NCBI GenBank assembly: GCA_005281725.1
Contig: SSBO01000003.1
Coordinates: 9,119,088-9,183,087 of the forward strand
Reading direction: 5' to 3'
Source: Wuchereria bancrofti
Taxonomy: Eukaryota > Nematoda > Chromadorea > Rhabditida > Onchocercidae
DNA length: 64,000 nt
The position numbers and the translations under genes were made by a program. Below the pieces are notes generated by a model that was not told where the DNA came from, did no database searches, and was given only the letters and a program-made list of their open reading frames with translations. Every line of letters begins with the position of its first letter. Position 1 is the first letter of the stretch. Positions 49,024 to 60,659 of the stretch are shown here, in pieces.

Positions 49024-50892
49024 GTGTATGATAAATTCGAAAAAGTGACTCATTCATTTGATAATTATTCATATTTCATGCTAACTTGGCAACGGCAAAT
49101 ATATTCTGGGGCACCAAAAATTCAGATGCCTAACATTATATATACCTATACAGTTTGCCCAGAAGGACGGGTATGTTGTAGATATACATATTTCCCAAAA
49201 ATGCAAATCTCGTTTGTGTGGTAAAAATTATAAAATGATAAAATTGAATTTTTATTAATGTAAAAATGAAAAATAATTTGCAGTATATTTATATTATCGG
49301 TGCAAATATTTATATTCGCACAACGGTTAATGTTGAAATAACTCAAAAATTAGCATTATGGATTTTTGATTGTGCTAAATTAAACGTAAGTGCGCTTTAA
49401 CTGTGCTAAATTAAACGTAAGTGTGCTTTGATTGTGCTGAATTAACACGTAAATGTGCTTTAATTGTGCTAAATTAACACGTAAATGTGCTTTAATTGTG
49501 CTAAATTAACACGTAAATGTGCTTTAATTGTGTTAAATTAACACGTAAATATGCTTTGATTGTGCTAAATTAGGACGTAGGTATGCTTTAATTATGCTAA
49601 ATTAAACGTGACTGCTTTTACTATCATTATCAGGCAAATAAAATTGATTATAATATCAATTACGATTTATTAGCTTTTATTCACGTTGTTTTTTTTCTTT
49701 TTCACTCTTTTTTTAAATTAGATATTTTAGATGTCAATATATAACCTACATTATGAGACTTATCCAGGTAAAATTGTTGATTTCTATTCATTAAGTGCTA
49801 AAAAATGCGTACTGCTTATGTATAATAATGAAATGAAATTGCTAACACAATATTTATTGGTAATGAATAAGGAAACAAATGATACGGTTGAAATTTTATG
49901 CCGAAATTGGAAAATTGATGCATCTGAAGCACTTCGAGTTGGTATGATATTAAATTATTTATATATTAATTTGTAAATATATTAACTTATTTATATATTA
50001 TGTATTAATTACAGATATTAATTAATTAATTAATTAGTGAAAAATTATTAAATTAGAAGAAGAAAATGAATAAATAAAATAATTGCATAAGTTAAAAGTT
50101 ATAGAAAAAAATAAAGTATGAAAGTAATTTTTTTATTAGAAAATAGTAATTTTTTATTGAAAGTATTTATTTTTATTCCTATTTTTTTTTTTATTTTTAT
50201 TTTTAAGAAAAATTTTTGTTTGTATTTATTAGATATTAATTCTGACTGAAATTATTAAAAACATTTAAAGTTGTTTACACTTAATAATATTGAAAATATT
50301 AATAAATATTAACAAGTTTATACTGTATATACAAATTTATAGTATAATTTATAGTATACAGAAAAAAATTCATTTTTTTATTTTTGACAAAACATTTTTT
50401 TACTAATTTTTTTCTTTAAAAAATCAAAAATTTTTTGAACATTTTTTATTGATACTTTCAAATATTATTAGATTATTCGTCAATAATAAAATATTTCTGT
50501 ATATCTTATTTTAACTTCATTTCCATTAATTGTCTATAAATTATGAAAATCGTTATTCTTCTTTTTCTTTTTTGAAAAAAAACTTTTTCTTTGCTTTTGA
50601 TGTTTTGGGTCTGACTTAACTTCACTTTTTTTAATTATAAATTATAACTAATAATAAATATTAATTACTTCTGCTAAAGTAATGAATATGATTAAAATTA
50701 ATCATTTAGTTTGATCAGAATAAAGAAACCTTTTATTTCTTTTAATCATTTTTAGGATACGGTGGTTTACCGTTTGGGTATATTGTAGTAAGCGGTTATA
50801 CAACACCAGAATTAGGAAATGTTTTGGATGTACGAATGTTACCCGCTGATCCAGAATCAATGACAATTCCGGCAGTCAATATGGATATTCCG
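49024..50892 (+). CDS. unrecognised multi-exon gene, left partial copy
   Basis: Exons: about 49024-49170 (5' limit uncertain; first ATG at about 49078), 49284-49385, 49731-49941 and 50756-50892. Phases match (0, 0, 1, then in frame). The encoded segment includes LTWQRQIYSGAPKIQ, ITQKLALWIFDCAKLN, YETYPGKIVDFYSLSAKK, DTVEILCRNWKIDASEAL and GYGGLPFGYIVVSGYTTPEL. No membrane span or signal is evident; the alternation of short beta-like stretches could fit a beta-propeller or similar scaffold, but I do not recognise the family. This copy ends where the assembly breaks (n at 51059); the same exons recur at 60660-62528, where three further exons follow. Confidence 0.7.
49367..49620 (+). repeat. about 32-bp minisatellite spanning a 5' splice site
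   Basis: Eight imperfect units of the type TGTGCTAAATTAACACGTAA followed by ATGTGCTTTAAT. The first unit begins inside the exon (the codons for C-A-K-L-N) and includes its GTAAGTG donor. The second unit repeats TGTGCTAAATTAAAC with the same GTAAGTG, and later units carry GTAAATG or GTAGGTA. So the exon end and donor site have been tandemly amplified into the intron. Confidence 0.88.
49942..50755. other. intron of the unknown gene
   Basis: AT-rich intron between exons ending at 49941 and starting at 50756; GTATGA donor and TTTTTAG acceptor. No other content seen. Confidence 0.7.
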
Positions 50893-51058
50893 GTTAAAAA
50901 TTCTAGAAGATTATTTCATGATTATTCTCGAATATAATTATTGATTATAGGCTAAAATATAAATCCATTTAGCATTTATTACTATAATTACTTGACCCTT
51001 AATTAATCTATAATTGAAGTACTCATATTTAAATAGAATCAAAATATTACTTAAATAT

Positions 51059-51059
51059 N
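51059..51059. other. single ambiguous base at a probable contig join
   Basis: An isolated n separates intron sequence that is duplicated at 62694 from the middle of a BEL LTR. Together with the isolated n at 53829 and the n run at 52725-52945, it marks places where sequence pieces were joined. Confidence 0.85.
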
Positions 51060-51481
51060 TAACGTCCAAACCCTTAAGTCATGCTAATCCATTTCCTGTT
51101 TTCTCACGCACTAAAGCTAATTTTGTTAACAATCTTGTTTTCTCATCTATGAGAAATTCCTCCATCTAATTTCCATTCGTTAAATCAGTCTTATATATAA
51201 ACCAACCAATCCTCCCATAACCATCGTTTACTTTATGTTTTGGGTGGTTTTGGGATGCGTCTAATACTTTATAATTTTGTATTATTTTACCATTTTTATA
51301 TTATTGCATTTTATATAGTTTACGCGTTTGTTAATCTGTGTAGCGTCCGTACGATATGTATAATGCGCTATTATTTGTTTTATGTTAAATAAAGGTTTAA
51401 TTACCCAAGTTTGAGGTTTATTAATCTTCCTACTGTATTGCAATAATTCGAATATCAACCAACAGACAACCTTTCACGACA
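51060..51481 (+). repeat. partial, diverged BEL LTR
   Basis: Starts within the LTR (AACGTCCAAACCCTTAAG corresponds to the segment near 44858) and runs to ...CCTTTCACGACA. The U3/R part matches the other LTRs, including the TATATATAAACC box and AATAAAGGTTTAATTACCC, but the U5 part is different. It therefore belongs to a related element or older copy. The 5' end is missing at the n join. Confidence 0.75.
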
Positions 51482-52724
51482 ACTTCAGTGACCGACTGAT
51501 GGAACTCATTCATCAGTTAGAAAAAACTAGTGCAGAAAGAAAGATGTCCAAACATGAAAAGTATTTCAATTCTATCTTCGCTTAAAAACAAATTTAGTAT
51601 TCCATAGTGCGGTGAAAAGACATAATGCTATAAGACAGTGACAATGTCTGCTTTTATCCGAATAAGGCTACCTAAAGCTACTTAAAACTTATAAAAAATT
51701 TAAAAAAAATCAAAATTAATGTAGCCGACTAAACGACGCAGCACGATGACCGATGCAACAAGTTTCATCTGGGAGAGAATCAACTGAGGACGACGCTATA
51801 CGTAATATTTCGCGAATGTGATGCAAAATTAAATCGATAGCAACATTATTATCAGCACACGTGGAACAATAATATCAGTATACTTCTTGGTCGGTAACCA
51901 AAATTCCTCAAATGCTGGTTCCACAAGATTCAAGTACTGATGGAGAACCTAAAAGTAGAAAAATAATTGAAAATTTTAGGTCTATTTGCATTGCACATTT
52001 CCATCGACTTTTATACAAAAAAATTCATTTTTATAACATACTGAATAGTAAAAAAGCACATGTAAATAAGAATTTTTTCGAGTCATTTACTTGGGATAGC
52101 GAGCGTCCCCTCTCCTGGGTATCTCTTTGGACACGTCGGCTAGACGATCACCGGAGTTAGCATCAACAAACAGTTTCATATCAACAACAAACAGTTTCAT
52201 AAAAGATTTCGCAATTCTGACAGGCAACCAGATAATAAAAATGCAATTTAACGATGTGGATATTTGACCTTAACAAAAAGCCATTTTAAGCGGTATAGCA
52301 GGGGCAATTTCTCTTTATGGATGTTACAACGATCGACGAATTGGGGGACAGTGGTCTTAGGACAGCTACAGGACGACGCGATTTTAACTGATAAACGGAT
52401 AACCCTTTGTTACAAACGACGTAGCTGGAAAGCGAGGAGAAGCAGTCAAGAATCTCTTTGTTCATAAATTAACCTCGCTTTACACACATTATATTGTATA
52501 AAATACATGACAATTAAATGCATGTAATAGGCTATTGTAACAAGATATCTATGCTTAAACAAATCTCCTTTCTTCCCAATTTCACATTTTTTGATCTTCA
52601 GTCTCAATTAACTCCAACACCAGCTCTTAATTGCAGTTAATCATTTTTTACAATTGTACATTTATAGTGTGGTTGCGGTTTCAGCTCTCTGGTAATGTTT
52701 AGCGTTTTATAACTGTGTAGCATC
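51482..52724 (+). mobile_element. degenerate internal region of a BEL-like element, before the gap
   Basis: The first bases after the LTR (CAGTGACCGACTGATGGAAC) resemble the gag start of the complete-ended element (TTGACAGACTGATCGAAC), but the frame closes after about 35 codons. From 52080 to 52460 the sequence is GC-richer with short frames and no recognised domain. It ends in the n run. Assignment rests on position between LTRs and the weak gag resemblance. Confidence 0.45.
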
Positions 52725-52945
52725 NNNNNNNNNNNNNNNNNNNNNNNNNNNNNNNNNNNNNNNNNNNNNNNNNNNNNNNNNNNNNNNNNNNNNNNNNNNN
52801 NNNNNNNNNNNNNNNNNNNNNNNNNNNNNNNNNNNNNNNNNNNNNNNNNNNNNNNNNNNNNNNNNNNNNNNNNNNNNNNNNNNNNNNNNNNNNNNNNNNN
52901 NNNNNNNNNNNNNNNNNNNNNNNNNNNNNNNNNNNNNNNNNNNNN
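52725..52945. other. assembly gap (221 n)
   Basis: Run of undetermined bases inside the retroelement-derived insert between the two large duplicate blocks. Confidence 0.98.
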
Positions 52946-52946
52946 A

Positions 52947-53465
52947 ATTAATGCAGAACTAGAAATATTAGCTCAAAAACACGAAATTATCAACTTAAAG
53001 ACTGATCTACTAAGGACAGAGTCTCTCTGGACAGAATTAGATCAACAAGGAGAAGAGTTAATTGAACAACTAACAGAACAATTTGAGAAGACTACTGAAA
53101 CAATAGAAGAAGAGTTAGTAACCATAATAGCTCATTGGAAACTCATTTCTATTAGTGTATTTAGTTCTGTAATTCTAATCATAGTAATTATTGTAGAACT
53201 AAAATTTAAACTAATTATTCTCATTTTTCATTTTTTATGTGTCAAAAAACCAATTCGGAGGGAACTCATTTCTAAGAAATTAGTCCAAATACCTCTAATG
53301 GAAAGGGGAATTCACCAATCCTATAATCAACCCATTACTTTCTCTTATGTCCCAATCATCCATTCCTTAAATCCATCAAATCTCCTCGCTCCGGAATGTC
53401 GCGAAAGACGCGAAAGTTGGAATAAATCCTTAAGAAAAAATAGAAAAAATTCCCTCCACCCATGA
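52947..53465 (+). pseudogene. env-like 3' ORF of a BEL element, 5' truncated by the gap
   Basis: The frame is open from the gap for 172 codons to TGA at 53463-53465. The visible part has a long charged heptad-like helix, then a hydrophobic membrane segment of about 25 residues (SVFSSVILIIVIIVELKF region), a basic short tail and a hydrophilic end that runs into the 3' LTR. Coiled-coil plus anchor near the 3' end of an LTR element is the layout of the membrane-proximal part of an envelope-like protein, known in some nematode BEL/Pao elements. The ectodomain lies in the gap, so the class of envelope cannot be told. Confidence 0.6.
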
Positions 53466-53828
53466 CTCATTAATCATCTCATTTATAATTCTTAGATTTA
53501 TTCCCATCGAATTCCAATGCGTTTTTTTGTTATCTTTATTCAAATCTAAACCTTTAAATCATGCTAATTCATTTCCTGTTTTCTCACGCACTAAAGCTAA
53601 TTTTGTTAACAATCTTGTTTTCTCATCTATGAGAAATTCCTCCATTTAATTTCCATTTGTTAAATCAGTCTTATATATAAACCAACCAATCCTCCCATAA
53701 CCATCATTTACTTTATGTTTTTGGGTGGTTTTGGGATGTTTCTCATACCTTGTAATTTTGTATTTTTATAGTTTACGTGTTTTGTTAAACTGCGCTATTA
53801 TTGTTTTATGTTAAATAAAGGTTTAATT
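53397..53828 (+). repeat. BEL LTR, 3' end missing
   Basis: Begins TGTCGCGAAAGACGCG like the LTR at 44685 and ends at TAAATAAAGGTTTAATT next to the n at 53829. About 110 bases of the U5 end are absent. A central stretch corresponding to 44840-44870 is deleted relative to the other LTRs. Confidence 0.85.
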
Positions 53829-53829
53829 N
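53829..53829. other. single ambiguous base at a probable contig join
   Basis: Separates the truncated LTR from sequence identical to SSU72 exon 4 beginning at 42193. It is the left edge of the second duplicate block. Confidence 0.85.
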
Positions 53830-55105
53830 TCTGTAAATCTTCCACTATCTAAAACAAAACACTTCTTTAGCTTACATAAATAAGAATAAAAATATTAATC
53901 CAACAAACTATCAAAACTGATTAATAAAATAGCTTACAGTGCAATTTGCATCAATGTTGACCGACCTTTCGAAAGGAATTCATAATGTCACAAATGGCCC
54001 AGCACAATTTTTGCTATCATTCATTGCAAATTGGTAATCAGCAAAGATATGAAAACGAATCTCACCTGATCATACACTCTCTCCTCCAAGCATATTATCA
54101 CATCAAATTTCCCACTGAAATGTTGAAACTTCTGTGGCATATCCTTTATTCTACGATTACGATCCAACATATTCAACAAACCATTCTGCGTATATCTGAA
54201 AATATTCATTAATTAAAATATTAATTGAAATAAAATGGAAAGATACATTTCTTTATGTAATCTGAATATAACACGAAGACAGGTATAAACATGTAGCAAA
54301 ACATAGCAAAACCAAAAGGACAGAGGAAAATAAAGAGAACAGAACGATGCTTACAATTGAGGGTCTTTTTGTTTCAGGTCATTGTATATAAAATCATATG
54401 TGGCCACACCAAAATCATAGCAATTTGGCCTATCCGGTGTAGGTCCTGGTAATTTGACCTGACTTCCTGAACCAAATGATTCTACACTGAAACCCCTCTT
54501 CCTGAAAATGAAAAACGTTGAGATATCAAAATTTCACATATGAGTCATTCTTTTCTTCAGTGTGTTATTGTGATGGTCGTTACAATACTCTTTGTTCTAC
54601 GACATTCTTTATTACATTAAATTTGCTACTACTAATTTGTGACAAAGTCTTCTTAACATTTTCATAATCACAAATTTGTAGTGGGACCACACCGAATTGA
54701 GCTTTCAACCTTCTTATGTTGAAAACAAATCTTCTTAGTCTTCGCATAAAATAAAATAACTAGAAACAATTGTCAAGCCCAATATAGTATCTCTTAAAAA
54801 CCTCTAGAAGAAAGCCAGCCCTGCTAACTCAAGAAGCAGTATCACTATGAGCCGATCAAGATATCAACTATTTTTCAATAAATTCTAGAAAAGACAAAAG
54901 CAATTTTCCATTCTTACGATACATCCGAGCTGTCTCACAACTACACCACCGATGTTATCTTGAAATGAAAGAGCAACATAATGTTTAAACAGTTCTACTT
55001 CGAATTCAATGGCGATATAATCAAAACTTACTGCAGGAAACTGTGAGCCTCCATACTTCTATTCATATTGCTCGAGCAACTTACGGCAAAGCGTAATTTC
55101 CCCAT
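53830..55105 (-). pseudogene. truncated second copy of SSU72 (exons 1-3 and part of exon 4)
   Basis: Same sequence as 42193-43468 shifted by 11637. Exons 55105-55032, 54501-54355 and 54195-54066 are complete; only the first 19 bases of exon 4 (53848-53830) are present before the n at 53829. Exon 5 is absent. The catalytic loop and all splice sites are intact, so the truncation coincides with a sequence join and not with a biological break. Probably an allelic or overlapping contig copy and not a true paralogue. Confidence 0.85.
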
Positions 55106-56316
55106 GCTCGCACTACCCTAATATTTTCTTTGACGACGCGATTTTGCGATGTACCAATACAGTGACGTATATGACCTTGCTGGCACAGAATTTGAATTAG
55201 TGAAATGCAACAGAACTGCTGGAATCAAAATCACTTTATTTTCTATTTTTCTCCAGCAAAATATTAAACATTCAAATGATAAAAGTATATTCTTAATGAA
55301 ACATTATCGTCAACTGTATAAAATACAATCATTAGTCAACTGAATACAATATAATAATCTAATCTCCCCTAACACCTAATTTATTCTTAATCAATTCAGG
55401 CTTAATGCAATAGAATCCGCTGGTATTTTATACAAAATTCAATATCATATCAAAGAAATAGTAGGAAAATCAATCATTTCATATTATAATTTGCTGTTCA
55501 AAAGATTCAGAAAGTACCTAGTACTACTTTTCCACAGCGAAGTGAGAAATACTACGCCAAAGCATACATATAAAATATTATCCAAATTTGAAAACACCTA
55601 CACCTGAAAATCAAAAGTGTTACAATTTCAAAATAACTTAGTACGGAAATAATAGAACAAAAAATGACAGAAATGTAATAAGTAAATGACAGATTGAGAG
55701 TAGTGACATAATACAATAATTTCATTAAAAGAAAAAGACAATACAGTGCAAAAACAAAAAACATGTCAGCGAATGAGGAAAGTGAAAACTGTTTAATCCT
55801 TTAAAAATGAATAAATTAAAGACTGAAAGCGTATTGAAAGTATAAATAGAGCTAAAGCTTTGGAAGAAGAAACAGTGCAAAAAACAAAACATTAACTAAC
55901 TTTTATTGACATATACAATAATTATAAACAAAATAAGAAAAATTAAGTACTAAATATCAAAAATATTAAAAATTTTAAGAAAAATGACTAGAAATAATAC
56001 ACTATGAATTAAAATAAGAGTAAATTCCACAAGTAACGACGGCTATAGCGTCATTTGATTGACGTAAATTACAATTGAACAAAATTAAAGTCTCCATTCA
56101 TCAACAGTAACCATGAAATCGTTGTAAGAGCTCAATTAACCTGATGCAGCCTATGGAATTTTTTGTTTTACATTATACAAAAACTTCCCATTTAGTTTTG
56201 TTATTGGGCGGTGAATAGTGACGTAAAGAGATAAGGTCGAAATTTTTACCTTCACAAAGGTTAATGTAGAATTTCTGAAGTTTTCATTTTTAATTTAATT
56301 TTGAATTATGATTAAT
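55106..56316. other. duplicate of the SSU72 upstream region
   Basis: Matches 43469-44679; no exon supported. See the entry for that region. Confidence 0.6.
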
Positions 56317-56321
56317 ACACA

Positions 56322-56864
56322 TGTCGCGAAAGACGCGAAAGTTGGAATAAATCCTTAAGAAAAAATAGAGATAATTCCCTCCATCCATGACTCATTATTC
56401 ATCTCATTTATAATTCTTAGATTTATTCCCATCGAATTCCAATGTGTTTTTTTTGTTATCTTTATTCAAATCTAAAGAGATACATTTGCAATTAATCAAC
56501 GTCTAGACCCTTAAATCATACTAATCTATTTCATCTTCCTCACACAATAAAACTAATCTTTACTTTATTTAAATATATTCATTGTTAACAATCTTGTTTT
56601 TTCATCCATGAGAAATTCTTCCATCTAATTCCCATTCGTCAAATCAATCTTATATATAAACCAACCAATCCTCCCATAACCATCATTTACTTTATGTTTT
56701 TGGGTGGTTTTGGGATGCGTCTAATACCTTGTAATTTGTATTTTTATAGTTTACGTGTTTTGTTAAACTGCGCTATTATTTGTTTTATGTTAAATAAAGG
56801 TTTAATTACCCAAGTTTGAGATTGAGCTCCACGAGCCGTTGGTGTCCGCAAAACTTTCACAACA
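56322..56864 (+). repeat. BEL LTR, + orientation, right copy
   Basis: As 44685-45228 but one base shorter and with the GCGTCTAATACC variant that is also seen in the partial LTR at 51060-51481. Confidence 0.9.
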
Positions 56865-56892
56865 AAATTTTTGGTGCCCGAGGTGAGGTAAT

Positions 56893-57162
56893 ATGGCGAC
56901 CTCTCTCAGTCAATCAGCGAAACCAACAGTTGACAGACTGATCGAACTTCTGGACGAGATCAAGAAACTCGAATTGTTACCACCAGATCGAAACCTGCCA
57001 CTGGAGGAACAGAAGCAGTAATACGAAATCAAGAAGCGAATCGTCAAGGACAAAGCCAAGCGGCTCGAGATGTATGTTGGGACTTTGGAGACAATAAACC
57101 AAAAATGGCTGGACTTCATACAACAGATCACGACAACAACAAAGAGAAAGGAGGAAGAAGAG
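56893..57162 (+). pseudogene. 5' gag fragment, right copy, with premature stop
   Basis: Ninety codons of gag 5' end with TAA at codon 43, then the inverted junction at 57163. The stop matches the one in the minus-strand gag of both copies. Confidence 0.85.
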
Positions 57163-59609
57163 TCAGGTAGTGTAGTGGGACCACGATATAACATATTATT
57201 CAGACTTTTTTCTCCTTTAATACGGGCCGAAGCGTCATAGACAATTCGTAATTTTGTAGTTGTCTTTCCCGGAGTTAGTACTTCATGATGAGGTAAATAA
57301 TGTAAAATACCTTCTTGATCCATGTTTGCTGTCACTTTCTCAATAATATTCGACAGTAATTGCTCTTTGATTATCTCGTCATAACGTTTGAGCAAAGATT
57401 GATTGGATTGAAGTCGTTTGACTAATGTCTTTAATCGTCCATAACAAAGACCATAATTGTCTTGTAAGTTAATTTTCTTATCTTTCCATGGCCAACAAAC
57501 TTGATACCTATTGTTTTCCTTAGTAATACTATTTTTAAATTGTTTTAGTGCCTCCTCATCATCTTGATCATTTGGTTGTTCGTTAATCCCTATTACTTCC
57601 AATTTCCAAAACTGATCTACATCTGGATTGGTAATGACAGTAGTTACATTAATAGAATTAAGGCTATCAAGTTCGCAAGTCATATTAGTATATCCACAAC
57701 CTGTTATTATCAATCCTACCTTGGTGTGAAGTAAATAAAAACCTGATAGCATACTGTGGCCTTTGTAAGGTTGCATGAATTCGAAGAAATGGTCTACTCC
57801 GATAATGATATCGGGTCGCCTCCAATATCCTTCCGATTCATCTAACTGTTTCTGACGTGTAATAAATTTCATATCATAAGAACTTGGATTAATAATTTGT
57901 AGTTTATCTGTTAAATAGTCTAATGCATAAGCGTTAATAGTCATGATTTTAGATTCTAAAGTTCTTACTCCTAATTTTACCTTATTAGTTTGGTAGAGTT
58001 TGGGAAATTGATTGCCAAAAGAAAAAAGTTTTAATTCTTCCTTTGTGGTTTCAGCTAGACCTAAACGACTAGCTAATTTTCTTGAAATGAAAGATGATTG
58101 GGAACCTGGATCAAATAATACTAAAGCGTCTTCTCGAATGTCATGCTTACTTGGGTTAACTGCTTCAATTTCTTTGCACATTAATAAAACCTTCTTGCCT
58201 TGATGATTGATCGGTTGATTTAGTGAATTTGTAATGATTGTTGAATTTGTTTCTTCTTTACTGGAACCATTATTGAGCGAACAATATTTCTTGTAGCATA
58301 ATGCCGTATTGTGTTGACCTTTGCAGTGGAAGCATATACGTCTTTTTTGTTTGCAGTCACTTGTCGCATGCTTCATACGGAAGCAATTAGTGCAAGCCTT
58401 AAGCTCCTTCAGGCGCTCGAATCGTTGTTTAGCCGTAAGGCAGTTCGGGCATTCACTATCCCAATGATTTTTGTTACAAAATATACAAGGTCTTCTTTCC
58501 TTGTTAAATTTTATTTTACTACTAGACTGAAGGTTCTTAACTTCATTCAATTGTTTTGTTATAAATAAGGCGGAAGTTCCTCTTCCCCTTTGAAACTGAA
58601 GTGCTCTTTTTGGGATTGGTTCTAGTGGAGTTTTCTGATTCCTATTTACCTCTTCATTTCTTTGAATTAATATCATTAAAAATTTTCGTAAATCACTTAC
58701 GGACCAGGTTTCCCTTTCTGTTTTTGTTTGATAGACCTTATCCAGAATCCATGTTGGTAGTTTGCTTTCAATTGTTACTTCGATGCTGGAGTGCTCTAAA
58801 TTCTCGCCTATTGCTTCTAATTGACGAAGGATTTTCTCCATTGCTTCCACTTTTGTTTTCCATTCTTTGTCGTTCCGTTGAATAGAATAAAACTCGTTGT
58901 ATAATGATTTCTTTATAGTAATAGGATTACCATATTTGTCGATTAAGACCTGTCTTATCAAATCGTAATTCTCTGGAACTATGTCAAATCCTCTTATTGC
59001 TTCTAAGGCTTCACCCTTTAAGCATGAAATCAAATAAGTGAGCTTTTGAATATTTGGAATCTCCTGCAGGTGTATGGCTGCATTAAAACTGTTCCAAAAT
59101 TCTCGCCACAATTTTGGATCCCCACTAAAGACTGGTAGTGGTAGCTGTGGCAGATTTATTGTTGAATGATAACTGGGTGAGGGTCTCTCCATTTTCTTTT
59201 CTTTGGTACTCATGGACTTCTCTTGTTGGAAGGCTGATTCAAAGTCATTATAACATGATGTTAGTGTAATGATAGCCTCCTTACTAGTATTAATCATATG
59301 AAGAATACCTTGTTTGTCGTTGACCATTTTCTCGTATTTCTCTTCTTCCTCCTTTCTCTTTGTTGTTGTCGTGATCTGTTGTATGAAGTCCAGCCATTTT
59401 TGGTTGATTGTCTCCAAAGTCCCAACATACATCTCGAGCCGCTTGGCTTTGTCCTTGACGATTCGCTTCTTGATTTCGTATTACTGCTTCTGTTCCTCCA
59501 GTGGCAGGTTTCGATCTGGTGGTAACAATTCGAGTTTCTTGATCTCGTCCAGAAGTTCGATCAGTCTGTCAACTGTTGGTTTCGCTGATTGACTGAGAGA
59601 GGTCGCCAT
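57163..59609 (-). pseudogene. BEL/Pao gag-protease-RT fragment, minus strand, right copy
   Basis: Sequence and domains as for 45527-47973: DUF1759-type gag, three CCHC-like knuckles, DPGSQSSFI protease site and the start of RT. The TAA at gag codon 43 is present and the element ends in the same place inside RT. Confidence 0.88.
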
Positions 59610-59637
59610 ATTACCTCACCTCGGGCACCAAAAATTT

Positions 59638-60181
59638 TGTTGTGAAAGTTTTGCGGACACCAACGGCTCGTGGAGCTCAATCTCAAACTTGGGTAATTAA
59701 ACCTTTATTTAACATAAAACAAATAATAGCGCATTTTAACAAAACACGTAAACTATAAAAATACAAAATTACAAGGTATGAGAAACATCCCAAAACCACC
59801 CAAAAACATAAAGTAAATGATGGTTATGGGAGGATTGGTTGGTTTATATATAAGATTGATTTGACGAATGGGAATTAGATGGAAGAATTTCTCATGGATG
59901 AAAAAACAAGATTGTTAACAATGAATATATTTAAATAAAGTAAAGATTAGTTTTATTGTGTGAGGAAGATGAAATAGATTAGTATGATTTAAGGGTCTAG
60001 ACGTTGATTAATTGCAAATGTATCTCTTTAGATTTGAATAAAGATAACAAAAAAAACACATTGGAATTCGATGGGAATAAATCTAAGAATTATAAATGAG
60101 ATGAATAATGAGTCATGGATGGAGGGAATTATCTCTATTTTTTCTTAAGGATTTATTCCAACTTTCGCGTCTTTCGCGACA
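59638..60181 (-). repeat. BEL LTR, minus orientation, right copy
   Basis: Copy of 48002-48545, outer end CGACA followed by ACACA. Confidence 0.9.
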
Positions 60182-60659
60182 ACACATGAAAATTTCGTCG
60201 ACTAACGTTTTTTAAAAAAAAAAACTTAACTAAATTTCTAATTTTATTGCAGATTTAACACCAATCAATCGACAGTACAGTTTAATTGTTTAGTTCTTGT
60301 AATTTAATTAAAATCATCAAATTAAAAATTTAATTGAAACTTAGCACAAAATATAAATTTGAAATGTTTTGAAATCTATTATATTCTAATATTGTTCAAT
60401 TTGTTATTTCATAGTTAAAAAATATTTTGAAATATATTTTCACATGTTTTATGCTAACTGATTAAAGTTATTAGTTTAGTTTATTCATATTTCATTTAAT
60501 TTTTAATAAAAGTTTGGATAATTTGCATAACTAATAGCTGATTAGTGATCAATTTGTATAAATTTTTTAAATTAACAAAAAAGTAATAAATACCAATTGC
60601 TATATATATAACAGTTTATTTTACACAAATTTCTTCAAATTAACTGGTCGATTGATTAA

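Larger units (their letters stand above)
56322..60181. mobile_element. BEL/Pao element with inverted arms, right copy
   Basis: Same structure as 44685-48545: LTR(+) 56322-56864, gag 5' fragment 56893-57162 (+), minus-strand RT-protease-gag 57163-59609 and LTR(-) 59638-60181, flanked by ACACA at 56317-56321 and 60182-60186. Differences from the left copy are confined to the + arm. The LTR reads GGGATGCGTCTAATACC where the left copy has GGGATGTTTCTCATACC, one T is missing nearby, AAACTGCG replaces AAAATGCG, and gag codon 43 is TAA (57019-57021) instead of CAA. Confidence 0.88.

Noticed and set aside
54066..55105. A second functional SSU72 paralogue
   Set aside because: The copy lacks most of exon 4 and all of exon 5, and the break is exactly at an n. 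Intron identity to the first copy is too high for an old paralogue.
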